This document shows, one piece after another, positions 45,943 through 54,995 of a stretch of DNA of 64,000 nt. Both the position numbers and the translations under genes were made by a program. The DNA is from Arthrobotrys musiformis. Its lineage: Eukaryota; Ascomycota; Orbiliomycetes; Orbiliales; Orbiliaceae. Positions within the stretch are counted from its first letter, which is position 1, and each line of letters opens with the position of its first letter. Where the stretch lies: contig JAVHJL010000006.1 of NCBI GenBank assembly GCA_036971715.1, positions 124,001 to 188,000 of the forward strand, given 5' to 3'. Below the pieces are notes generated by a model. That model did no database searches and was not told where the DNA came from. It worked only from the letters and a program-made list of their open reading frames with translations.

Positions 45943-46527
45943 CTACGCTGGTCCTGATGACGCATGCGATTGATCGAATTTTGCTCTAGCGGAACCAAAA
46001 AGCTCCTCTTGTTGGCGAAGTAGCTCTTCAGCGGAGAGCCCAGAGGCCTCAAACTTGGTTTGTTTCTTTTCACGGGTCTGTGGAACGGCGTGTGAGCAAT
46101 TTTAGTCCCGCGATGGGTTTTGTTCGTAGACAACGTATGCACATACCACTTTTTGGGACTCCTTATGCTCGAGGGCGGTCTCCTGGACATCTTCGACATA
46201 CTCGTTGAAGCCAAGGTCGTTGAGGGCCCTTACAACATGCTCGGATGCAATGGTCTTCTTCGCTTCCTTCTCGGCGATTTCGTTTGCTTCGGAGGATATC
46301 AGGGTGATAAACTCGACGCAGCATTCGATGAGGAGGTCTCGGGCGTCCTTTGCGAAGGCCAAATCGGAAGGCAGGATTTCAGATATTATCTTCTGCACCG
46401 TGGCCTTGGGCAAGGAGAGGTCATCTGCCAGTGTTCATGAGACGTTTAGTAGGAATGCCCTGTGTATGTCTGTGTGTATGTGTGCGGGAGCCTTCTTACC
46501 AGACCCGCCGAATTCTCTGTCAGACAT
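45943..46527 (-). CDS. NCB2: Negative cofactor 2 beta subunit (NC2beta/Dr1)
   Basis: Three exons (introns 46425-46499 and 46078-46146) encode 146 aa, the same length as yeast Ncb2. With NC2alpha (Bur6) it forms a histone-fold pair that clamps TBP on promoter DNA. The histone fold reads LSLPKATVQKIISEILPSDLAFAKDARDLLIECCVEFITLISSEANEIAEKEAKKTIASEHVVRAL, followed by LGFNEYVEDV. The C-terminal helix ASGLSAEELLRQQEELFGSARAKFD is the family's. The frame ends at a TAG (45943-45945), after which the same frame stays open for 95 codons; I end the gene at the TAG because the core family ends near here. Divergent from ARP6 across 277 nt. Confidence 0.9.
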
Positions 46528-46804
46528 TTGCGGTAGCTCGTGCGGATGGATATCTTAAAGCAAGGGTATTGAGCTTGGTGCTGATTGCTGCGGTGATATC
46601 AAGCGTGATGGCGATGATGACGATGGAGGTGGTGATGATTGGACGGATGGCTGCGAAGGAAGAAATACTCGGCTGTCACGCGCTTCCAGTCTTCTCGCCA
46701 TCCTTCATCACATCGCCAACCACAACCGCAACCACAGCCACAGCTACGGCTCCAACCACCGAGCCAGTCCGCTATCAAGTACAGTAATAATATACCTAAT
46801 AACA

Positions 46805-48558
46805 ATGGTCAAGGCTTCGGCGGGCCACCCGCGACTCTCCAATGTCCTGGTCCTCGACAACGGCGCATCCACCATCAAGGCCGGGTTCGCTACCAGAAAC
46901 ACAGACCCGTCCGACTGTTCCGTCGTTCCCAATTGCATCGCACGTTCTCGGGACCGGAGACTCTATATCGGAAAGCAGCTTGAGAACTGCAAGGACTTCG
47001 GGTCCATCGTGTTTCGCCAGCCCGTAGAAAAGGTGCGTGCTGCCGCTTCTGGGGTCATCTACGGTCTTACTCTACAATTATTAACGGCCCACTGACTATA
47101 GCTTCTGCGATCTGTCGGCTATGTTGCTAGCTGTAGGGGTATATTGTTAACTGGGAGTCCCAGAAGGAGCTGTGGGACAGGCTACTCCTTGACGACGAAT
47201 CGCCCTTAAAGGTACCCCGTTCACCTCCAAACATATAAACAGCGGCTCCCGCTAACCAGGTAGACGATCACTGCTAGTGTGATGCAAAAACAACCACCTT
47301 GATCCTTACCGAAGCACCCAATGCCCCGACCCCATTGCAAACAAACCTCGACCAAATTGTTTTCGAAGAGTATGAGTTTGGCGCATACTATAGGTGCCCT
47401 GCATCGTACGTCACCCAAACAAGCACCCATTCGCCAGCTCCAGAAACTACAGCTAATCCGGGCGACATATAAATCCCATAGGCAGTTGGTTTCCTGGAAC
47501 GATATCGGCCAGCTCTTCAACCCTGGAGCATCGGCACAGCATAATGCCGCAGAATGTGTCCTGGCCGTCGATTGCGGCTACAGCTTTACCCACGTGATCC
47601 CCGTTATCAATGGAAAGCCATACCAAGCCGGTATTCGCCGCATCGACGTCGGTGGAAAAGTCCTTACGAACTACTTGAAGGAAATGTTTTCGATTCGCCA
47701 GCTCAACATGATGGATGAAACGTACATTGTCAATGAAATCAAAGAAAGTTGCTGTTTTGTTTCCAGCGATCCCAAACGAGACCTTGATATTTGCAAGCGG
47801 AGGACGCGAAATGATATTGTTAAAGAATATGTTCTCCCGGATTACAAGAATCTGCACAAAGGGCTACTAAGGGATGTACCAGAAAGACATCACTTGGGCA
47901 AGGACATGGAACAAACTTTGGTTGTTGGGAATGAAAGGTTTATGGGGCCAGAGCTTCTGTTCCATCCCGGCGATATAGGTTACCGCCAAGCGGGCCTTCC
48001 GGAGATAATCATGAAATCAGTTGAAAGCGTCCCGGAAGAATACAGAGCGCTGTTGATGGCAAACATTGTGCTTATTGGTGGAAATGCCCTGCTCAAAGGA
48101 TTAAAAGAGCGACTGTGCGTGACTTCCTGAAGTCGAAATAGCTGAAGTTGGGTCACAAGCTAATTATACAAACCATATAGGGAAGCCGAGCTGATTCCAA
48201 TGGCCCCGGAGAACTACATGGTTCGAATTGGTATTCCTGAGGAGTATGCATCCAAAATCCCCCCCTCCCTACCTTTTTTTGTATGTTTGGTAGCATTGCC
48301 GTACCAACATTATTAATATGCCTTGAGCATCCCTTTCTAACTTTGCATTCCAGTCCCATCAAGTTTGCGTGGCAGGGCGGAGTCGCACTTGGAAACAACA
48401 AGACAGCATTGGAACAGCATCGGATAACAAGGGCAGACTACCAAGAACACGGTAGCACGTGGCTCGCAAAAAGGATGCTCGGTCAGCAGGCGACGGCGAT
48501 CCAAACAGGAGGGAGCGCGGCAATGGCCTCTAACAAGCGACGACGGTCCCCGGGATAG
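46805..48558 (+). CDS. ARP6: Actin-related protein 6 (SWR1 complex)
   Basis: Six exons (introns 47033-47136, 47212-47277, 47406-47481, 48115-48180 and 48244-48353) encode 443 aa. Arp6 with Swc6 sits in the SWR1 remodeller that deposits H2A.Z, and in several fungi also affects heterochromatin. Actin-fold motifs: LVLDNGASTIKAGFA (phosphate loop 1), GYIVNWESQKELWDRLL, LTEAPNAP, FGAYYRCPAS, LAVDCGYSFTHVIPV (second phosphate loop), RRIDVGGKVLTNYLKE, MDETYIVNEIKESCCFVS and NIVLIGGNALLKGLKERL, ending IKFAWQGGVALG. The 47406-47481 intron has alternative in-frame reading to a stop, but only splicing reaches VSWNDIGQLF. The tail ends SNKRRRSPG, basic and possibly nuclear-targeting. Confidence 0.93.
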
Positions 48559-49225
48559 AGCTGAACTGGACTGAACTAATCTCAGCTATGTTTTGCCTTT
48601 ATCTTTGTTTTTCTATTACCTGTGCCATATAGCGCTACCGCGATAGATGTGTTTCCTCTCTCTCGCGCTCTCTCTTTCTCTCTCTTTTTTTTTTGTTTGG
48701 TGTCTTGCGTCGATTCGATTGGGACAGAAACCTTGTCAGGTTGGTGCGGGGCACAAGTGAGGCGCGTGGTGGGGGTGCACATCGGCCCCACCCGAGACTC
48801 GCCTACGAACAGATGAGCAAGTCATCGCGCCTGCCCTTTTTTCGAACAGATCCCCGTGCGCCTGCCCGTTTGGTCTGTCTTTTTTTTTTTTTTTTTCTGA
48901 AAAAAAAAAAAAAAAAATCGAGCCAGACAGATACGGCCGAAATCAAAGCAGGCAAGCAAGACACTTGCACACTTCGTCCAAACTACTTCCATCCATCAGA
49001 CTACCTCCTCTAACCAACCCGCCTAGTCAATAAAGCCTCACCTCAAGACAATATTTTTTCCAACTTGCTTTCTTTTTCTTGGCTCTTCAGCAGAAATATT
49101 ATTTAACTAGATCTCCATCTCCACCGCCGCTGTTCATCGAAGAGCATACCTCACACCCGAGCGATACCGTCCCCCCAAAACGTTGAAAACCACTGACTAC
49201 CGAAACTCCAATCAAACCCGTCAAA
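48559..49225. other. Intergenic region with T17/A18 inverted repeat
   Basis: 667 nt between plus-strand genes. Visible: CTCTCT-rich stretch (48655-48690), and a T17-CTG-A18 inverted repeat at 48880-48917. No gene; XPT1's promoter and a pyrimidine-rich leader (about 49055-49130) are expected here. Confidence 0.55.
48880..48917. repeat. Perfect T17/A18 inverted repeat
   Basis: 17 T, then CTG, then 18 A. The two arms are fully complementary with a 3-nt loop. Confidence 0.9.
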
Positions 49226-50349
49226 ATGGTCCAAAAGGTTTACGTTACGTACAATGACGTCCACAAACTCTGCAAGGAGTCGGCACAAAAGATTCTAGAC
49301 GAGTTCAAGCCAGAGCTCATCATTGCAATCGGCGGCGGTGGTTACATCCCAGCCAGAATCCTGAGGTCAGTATGCATCCCGACCGGCCCTTTGGTTTCAC
49401 AAAACTTTCAAACCTCAGGTCCTCTGTCCGCTATCCGTTTATTTTCAGATAAAGAGAAAGAAAGGGACGCAAATGCTGACAACTTCCTTCCTTCCCATAG
49501 ATCCTTCTTGAAACAACCCAACGGAAAGAACATCTCAATCCAGGCCATCGGTATGCTACATTCGAACCGTCTATTCAGTGTTAGACATCCGCGTATAAAT
49601 ATCAATTCTGACATGCCTGCGTCTCCTAGGACTCTCTCTGTACGAAAACCTTGGAACCGGAGAGCCAGAGGAGACTCCGGGAACAGAAGTTGTGCGATTG
49701 CAATGGCTCGATGTAAGTCCTCGATGCTCATATTTATCTCCTTTCTCGCCATCAGATGAAACTAATCCAGCCCCTCCGCATTTAGTTTAGGTAATTCCAC
49801 CCATCAGGTGTTCCTCAAAACTACTATCTTCTTTTGATTCTGACCGAAAATCACCACACTCAGCTCCGAGGCTATCAGCCATTTGATTGGCAAGAATATC
49901 CTGATTGTTGACGGTATTTCACACCTCATCTTCAAAGGCTCTCCCCGCATTTTTACTAAAGCGAGTTCTTCAACATAGAGGTCGACGACACCAGAACCAC
50001 CCTCCAGTATGCCGTTCAGGAACTTCAGAAGGACGTCAAAGAACAAAGCGAAAAGCTCGGCCGTTCCGAAAAGACTAACTTCAGTATCTTTGTCCTCCAC
50101 GTGAGTCTTCGGATTACCCCCTTTGTTTTTAGAAACGAAAACGAGACCTTGCAAAGCTCCTAACCCATGAGCCCGTAATTATAGAACAAGGATAAGGAAA
50201 AGCGAGGAACTCTCCCTGAGGAGATTGTCAATTCAGGGTACCTTGCTGCCAGAACCACCAAGGACGTCTGGCTGTGCTACCCATGGGAAGCTGTCGATAT
50301 CGAAGAGCACGACCGCCTCGCCGCTCAACAAGGCGAAAATAGCCTCTGA
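49226..50349 (+). CDS. XPT1: Xanthine/hypoxanthine phosphoribosyltransferase
   Basis: Seven exons (introns 49366-49500, 49551-49629, 49713-49785, 49791-49863, 49914-49978 and 50101-50184) encode 204 aa. The enzyme converts xanthine or hypoxanthine plus PRPP to nucleotide in purine salvage. The product begins MVQKVYVTYNDVHKLCKESA and has ELIIAIGGGGYIPARILRSFLKQ, the PRPP-binding loop NILIVDEVDDTRTTLQYAV, FVLHNKDKEKRGTLPEE and DVWLCYPWEAVDIEEHDRLA. Exon 4 is only 5 nt (TTTAG, 49786-49790). It restores QWLDFSSEAISHLIGK; without it no canonical acceptor joins exon 3 to exon 5 in frame. Length fits yeast Xpt1/Hpt1-type proteins (about 210-220). Confidence 0.92.
49786..49790 (+). other. 5-nt microexon of XPT1
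   Basis: TTTAG between acceptor GCATTTAG and donor GTAATT. It encodes Phe and two bases of Ser. Flanking introns are each 73 nt and both have good branch sites (ACTAAT near 49769; CTGAC near 49841). Confidence 0.82.
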
Positions 50350-50622
50350 TTCCGATAATAACGGTACATTCCAACCCTACAAACGTATCGCGCTTCCCCT
50401 TTTATCCTGATTTGCGGGAGGTCTTTCTCACGCTGTATTGTATACTGGAGTTGTTCCATGATTGATCTGGCGCGAGCTGTCTACGCGAGTGCACGTAGTA
50501 TATACGGAATAGATCTCAAGGAGTTTATAGACCGGTGCGCTGTTTCTTTCCATCGTCTATGTGTCAGATAAATTATTATTTTGGAATACAGAAGGGGTTT
50601 AGCCTCGTTGATAACAAAGGGG

Positions 50623-50653
<31 letters not shown>

Positions 50654-50894
50654 TCAACAAAAAAGCAGAACAAGTGAACTTGGTATCGTAAAAAGGTATC
50701 CGGAGCATCCGTTTAGTCAACAGCGAATACAGTCTAAACTATACCACAAACGCCAGGTAGAAAATTTTTTGCAAAGCATTGTGGATCCACGGGAGCTAGT
50801 GATATAAAGAAACGGAGAGATAGTGAAGGGATCCTAGAAGAAAAGGACGGCGGCGAATAAAATGTCGCCTAGAATAAACCCGAAAATATCAGAG
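50350..50894. other. Convergent intergenic region XPT1/Rab with (GA)n
   Basis: 545 nt between convergent stops. A perfect GA run (14 units) at 50623-50650. No gene. Confidence 0.55.
50623..50650. repeat. (GA)14 microsatellite
   Basis: Perfect dinucleotide repeat downstream of XPT1. Confidence 0.92.
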
Positions 50895-52223
50895 CTAACA
50901 AGCACAAGCGCCACCTTTGCATTCGGTAGGCCCTGCATTAAGTTGTATTGATCCGTCGCTCCTTGTAGCCTCATCATACTCGCTCCCTTCGATGCCGTAA
51001 AGCCGTTGTCTCTCAATGTCGGCTCGTCTTTCGATAAGTTTCCTGGCGATAACCTGGAACAGCTCGTCTACCCCAGAATCCTCTCTCGCCGAGATTTCGT
51101 GGCAGCAATCCATACCTACCCAAGACTCGTCATCATCGGATAGATGTTCCCCCGCATAAGCAAGGCAGCGGTCGAACGGGACCTCAAGTTTTGAGGGGTC
51201 TTCGTCTACAAGGTCCTAAACGGTGTGAAGTAGGTGGGTGATGTAGCGGGTTAGTCCATTCATTCGAAACCTGGCCTGCAGTCTAGGGCCTACACGCATG
51301 AGGGGAGAGACCCACTGTCTTCGTGCCGACGATGTGGATGATGATGTTGTTCCTCAGGTTCTTTTTCAACTCTTGCAACCTATTAGGCCCACGTTAGGAA
51401 AACGTTTTGAAAAAGAAAATGCGGAGCTATATAAAGTAAAGGAGACATACCAAGAATTAACAGCGACAAACGAGGCCTGTGGATATAAAATACTCCACCA
51501 TATATTAGCTGCAGAGAAATGATAAGAAAAGACAAGTCGGCAGAATAATACCTCGCTCGTGACCTAAGCACAAGTCCAAAACGTTAGAAGGATCAAATGG
51601 GGGTTCCAGAGAAAGCTAATAGACGCACATCATAGCATATCACCCCACAGTTTGCAGAACGGTAGTATAGCTTTGAGATGGACCGGAATCTCTCCTGGCC
51701 AGCGGTATCCTAACTCATGAGAAGTAATGTGAGCACGGTCCTTCCAAAGCTAACACTGGCAACAGGGCTCGATCAAGAAGCCGGCTGCGAGACTAGATAG
51801 TCGCGAAGGCGTATACGCACCCAGATCTATGTACGTTACAAGGAGTCGCCTTTTCGTCAGCGGATTTGGACTTCAACAAGGGGTCCTGGCTACCAAAGCT
51901 TTTATCTTTCACACACCTGTAATCGTACTACGGTATCGTCGACGACAACCCTCTTGGCTAGGAATGATGCCCCAATCGTCGATGGTGCTGTGGTTCACAT
52001 CGAAGCGGAGCAAAGGGAAAAAGAAATCAGCGCCATGGGGGTTCCGAGATGCTGGCATATATAGTCTAGGCCTAGATGTGGCTAACCTAACGGGTCGAAT
52101 GTGCCTTGAACATATCGGGTGAGAAGGCTGGTCTTGCCTGTTTATTGAAATGAACCAAAAAATTTTGATGTTAATATTATAACTCTTCTTCTTTTTCTTC
52201 ATGATCTTCTGTTTCTAAGAGAG

Positions 52224-52255
<32 letters not shown>

Positions 52256-52645
52256 GCAACTGTTACGTTGGGATACTGGGGAGCCCGGGGCTATTCTGGT
52301 TTGATATTGCATGGTAGATGGTAGAATTTAACAAGGTGCAGCATTTGGTGTCGATATCGCATCAAGGTCTAGAAGCCCGCACGGCAAAGGCCCGACAGGG
52401 AAGAACCATTGGTGAAGAAAACAGTATATGCTGTATGCATGCTGATACGGGGGGGAGAAAGGTGAGAGGAGTTGGGAACCCATCAAGTCGTGCAATACAA
52501 ATTTGAAGAGGTAATATATAATGTTCGCGGGGAGGTCTTGGGGTTTGGGGGAACGCGGATTCGGATTTGGTTGCTTGCCTACTCCCTGGGATCCCAGAAT
52601 TACTATTTTATACTCATGATTATTATTCATGATATCGTAGTTCAT
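50895..52645 (-). CDS. Rab-family small GTPase
   Basis: Nine exons encode 232 aa. Introns: 52138-52578, 51988-52086, 51827-51916, 51710-51820, 51564-51628, 51477-51551, 51380-51450 and 51216-51315. G motifs: P-loop ILGSQGVGKTSLL, switch I APSTIGASF, WDTAGQERFRS, GTKTDLVDED (the TKxD base motif) and EISARED (SA motif). The C-terminus KGGACAC ends in a CXC geranylgeranylation signal, so it is a membrane-trafficking Rab. I cannot place it in a numbered subfamily; the insert after TKTD (PSKLEVPFDRCLAYAGEHLSDDDESWVGMDCCHE) resembles Rab-like fungal proteins related to Ypt52/Ypt51-type GTPases. Exons 4, 6 and 7 are 6, 12 and 26 nt. The first intron has a GC donor and is 441 nt long. Confidence 0.9.
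51552..51563 (-). other. 12-nt microexon of the Rab gene
   Basis: GTCACGAGCGAG between acceptor GCTTAG and donor GTATTA. It encodes Val-Thr-Ser-Glu after CYD, the usual Rab YDVTSE context. Confidence 0.82.
51821..51826 (-). other. 6-nt microexon of the Rab gene
   Basis: ATCTGG between acceptor ACATAG and donor GTGCGT. It encodes Ile-Trp of LQIWDTAGQ, the invariant core of small GTPases; exons 3 and 5 end and start exactly at its codon boundaries. Confidence 0.85.
52138..52578 (-). other. 441-nt GC-AG intron in the Rab gene
   Basis: The donor reads GTAG/GCAAGC and the acceptor AACAG. Joining gives GVGKTSL. A (CAAAA)n run lies inside (52225-52254). Confidence 0.75.
52225..52254. repeat. (AAAAC)n pentanucleotide repeat
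   Basis: About five units, inside the long first intron of the Rab gene. Confidence 0.85.
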
Positions 52646-53507
52646 GCGCGGGTTCGTTTGGATGGATATAATGTGAGAAGCCGGCCGAAAGAAGGCTCTC
52701 GCCAGCTATATTTTTACGGTGGTTGCCGGGCGGGAAGGAGCAAACCTCCAGGCGAGCAGGAGCAAGCAAGCAAAGGAAAAATCGGGTCGGGTCGGTTGGT
52801 TCGTCGGCGGGGCGGGCGGGGAATGGGTAATATTAACGACGAGCGAGCAAGGGATACACAAAGGGTTTTATGCTGTTATAGGTTCTGGTTGATGTTGGTA
52901 TTTGAAGCTGGGAAAACCAAGATGGGTCTTTAATTAACAAGCCATTGCAGGGATAATCTGGGCGGTCCCTCCTCTGTATCATAAAAATACATGGCATGTC
53001 AGATCTTCCCAAACTGTGGAGAGGTTCGATTCCTTCAAATAAACATGGCCTCTCACTTCGTTTATTGGCCACAAACTTCCTGGTCCTGGTAACTGGTGAC
53101 CAGGCTTCATCAGACCGACTCGGGATGCCGTGTCCCGACTCACTAGGCCACAATAGGAAGCCTTCCTGCTGACCGTCGATTGGTTTTTTCTTTGGTTCTG
53201 CCAAAACTGGGGCTTATGGCTTCGGACTTTGCATCGAATTTAAATGGTTTTGAGAGCATTCCACGGCAGCAGTTGACGCACGATTTCTTGGAGACATGCG
53301 CATGCTGCTAGCTTTGCTGGCCAGTCGTCATTCGATTATCCCGCAGCGATTCACGCATGGATTCATAAAACACCCCCCTTTATCCTGGCACTTTTCTCAT
53401 TATCAACGCACTGATAAAGTACTTCCAGTTGGTATCGACGCATATAATTAGTCTTGCATGTTCTGGCTTCGACACACACGCACGCACGCATACAAAAAAA
53501 AGAGGGT
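52646..53507. other. Intergenic region with nested hairpins (53023-53141)
   Basis: 862 nt between the Rab start and HGH1 stop. A compact block at 53023-53141 has a tRNA B-box-like word and three inverted repeats (see finding). A 123-codon minus-strand open frame (52833-53204) crosses the block; it matches nothing I know and I do not call it a gene. Confidence 0.5.
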
Positions 53508-54995
53508 TCAAACAAGGTCGATAACGCCATCATCTTCTTCCACAATCTCTTGCACCCTCGGACCGTCAAGCTTCGAAGGGTCCGCCTCATCACGTTTCAG
53601 GACGTTGACGATACGCTCGCAAATTTCTCGGACATCGTCGTCCTCTACTGCTAGATGAACCTCCCGGACAATCGGGTACACCTGGACTTCTCTCAATAAA
53701 TCCCTGATCTCGCGAGTCGTAGTCAACAGCACAATGCTGTCCAAATGTGTCGCAATGATTGAATTGTCGGTTTCCCGCTTCTTGTCTGGGGGTAACAGTT
53801 GCACTTCGGCCGGCATACTAAGTGACTCGTCTTCATGGTACTCTTCAGGCCCCATAAGCGGTAGAAGGATATAAGGCAGCAGATTGACAGAGGATTCTGA
53901 TATCAGTGATGGATGCGATTGGATGTCGAATAAAGCGTTTCTTTGCCGTTGACGATCATTAGAAATTTCGGTCCCTAAAAGGAAGAACATACTCGAAACG
54001 CGGACTCACTTGATAGTTGAAGCGACTCCCTTCCTCCGGACTAGGGACTCATGCTCTGTAAACACTATCAGTTTTGTAAGCGGTATGATGTCGTCATACG
54101 CTTGAGCTTGTGTGAAATGCTTCCTTCCCTCTGGATGCTATCACTCTCGCTATCATTAGAATTCATCCGTATCTTAACTATATAAGGACGAGGGGGCTCT
54201 TACACCAGCGATATCTGCGAACAAATAAGCAAGATAATCAAAGTCGGCATTTTTGTTTAACGTCTTTCCCGACCCCTTCACGAAGAGGTCCATTAACTGA
54301 TCCATTGCATTTTCACTATCGCTAACCTTCCACTCGGCTTTCGGTTTTGCCCGTTTCAACTTCAATATTTTCTCTGGTACCGACTCGTGCTTTGCCATGT
54401 TTGCCAGGAGCATGGCAATAGAGTCTGCTCCGGGGTAGGATGGATTTGTGATCAAAGAAAAGAGCAGCTCGATGAAGCTATCGTCATTTGCGAGAAGGTC
54501 CAAGACTGCCTTGTCGTCGGACACATTAACAAGGATGGTTGCTGCACTTTCCGATGTTGTCTTGAACGTCGCATTACTTAGAACTATGTCTTTAGATAGG
54601 GGATTCGCTCTCTTTCCCCTTTGATCCCTTTTTGCTAGAGAAGCTGACTTACAGGGTGGTCTCTAACTAAAATCTTGAGATCTTTGATCGGCTTGAGGCC
54701 TGGGGGCTTGAAGATGGAGTTCTGGGACCCGGTTGAATACCCGACGAGGGTCCCACAGGCTTATTTTCGAGATCCCAAGTTAGAAACTGCTCTGTAGATA
54801 GTACGTCTACCGAAGTGACATCGGTGCAGAGGCGCAGACTATACCGATGTTTCTGATTTCATGACGTGGGGATGCCAGAAACCCCACCAACTATATTCAT
54901 ATACAGGTATGTGTCTCTAAGTATATATTAATTTCCTAGCGAATGAGTACGGAAATGAGCATGCTCACCTCTTCCACGGGCGACGGTTCCGCCAT
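53508..54995 (-). CDS. HGH1: Hgh1, chaperone for eEF2 folding
   Basis: Six exons (introns 54891-54968, 54760-54844, 54561-54652, 54138-54203 and 53941-54009) encode 365 aa. Hgh1 is an armadillo/HEAT protein that helps newly made elongation factor 2 fold with TRiC. The N-terminus MAEPSPVEELVGFLASPRHEIRNIACGTLVGYSTG is assembled from three exons; then LKPIKDLKILVRDHPTTSESAATILVNVSDD, LLANMAKHESVPEKIL, FDYLAYLFADIAGHPEGRKHF, YDDIIPLTKLIVFTEHESLVRRKGVASTIKNALFDIQSHPSL and LPYILLPLMGPEEY. Three of the five acceptors are AAG rather than YAG, so automated models may go wrong here. Divergent from LSC2. Confidence 0.9.

Noticed and set aside
52980..53060. tRNA gene at the B-box-like GGTTCGATTCC
   Set aside because: The T stem has an A-C mismatch, no A box fits upstream and no acceptor stem pairs.
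53080..53125. Hammerhead ribozyme on the minus strand (CTGATGA next to a CCTGGT hairpin)
   Set aside because: The required GAAA after stem II and a third stem with a cleavable site are absent.
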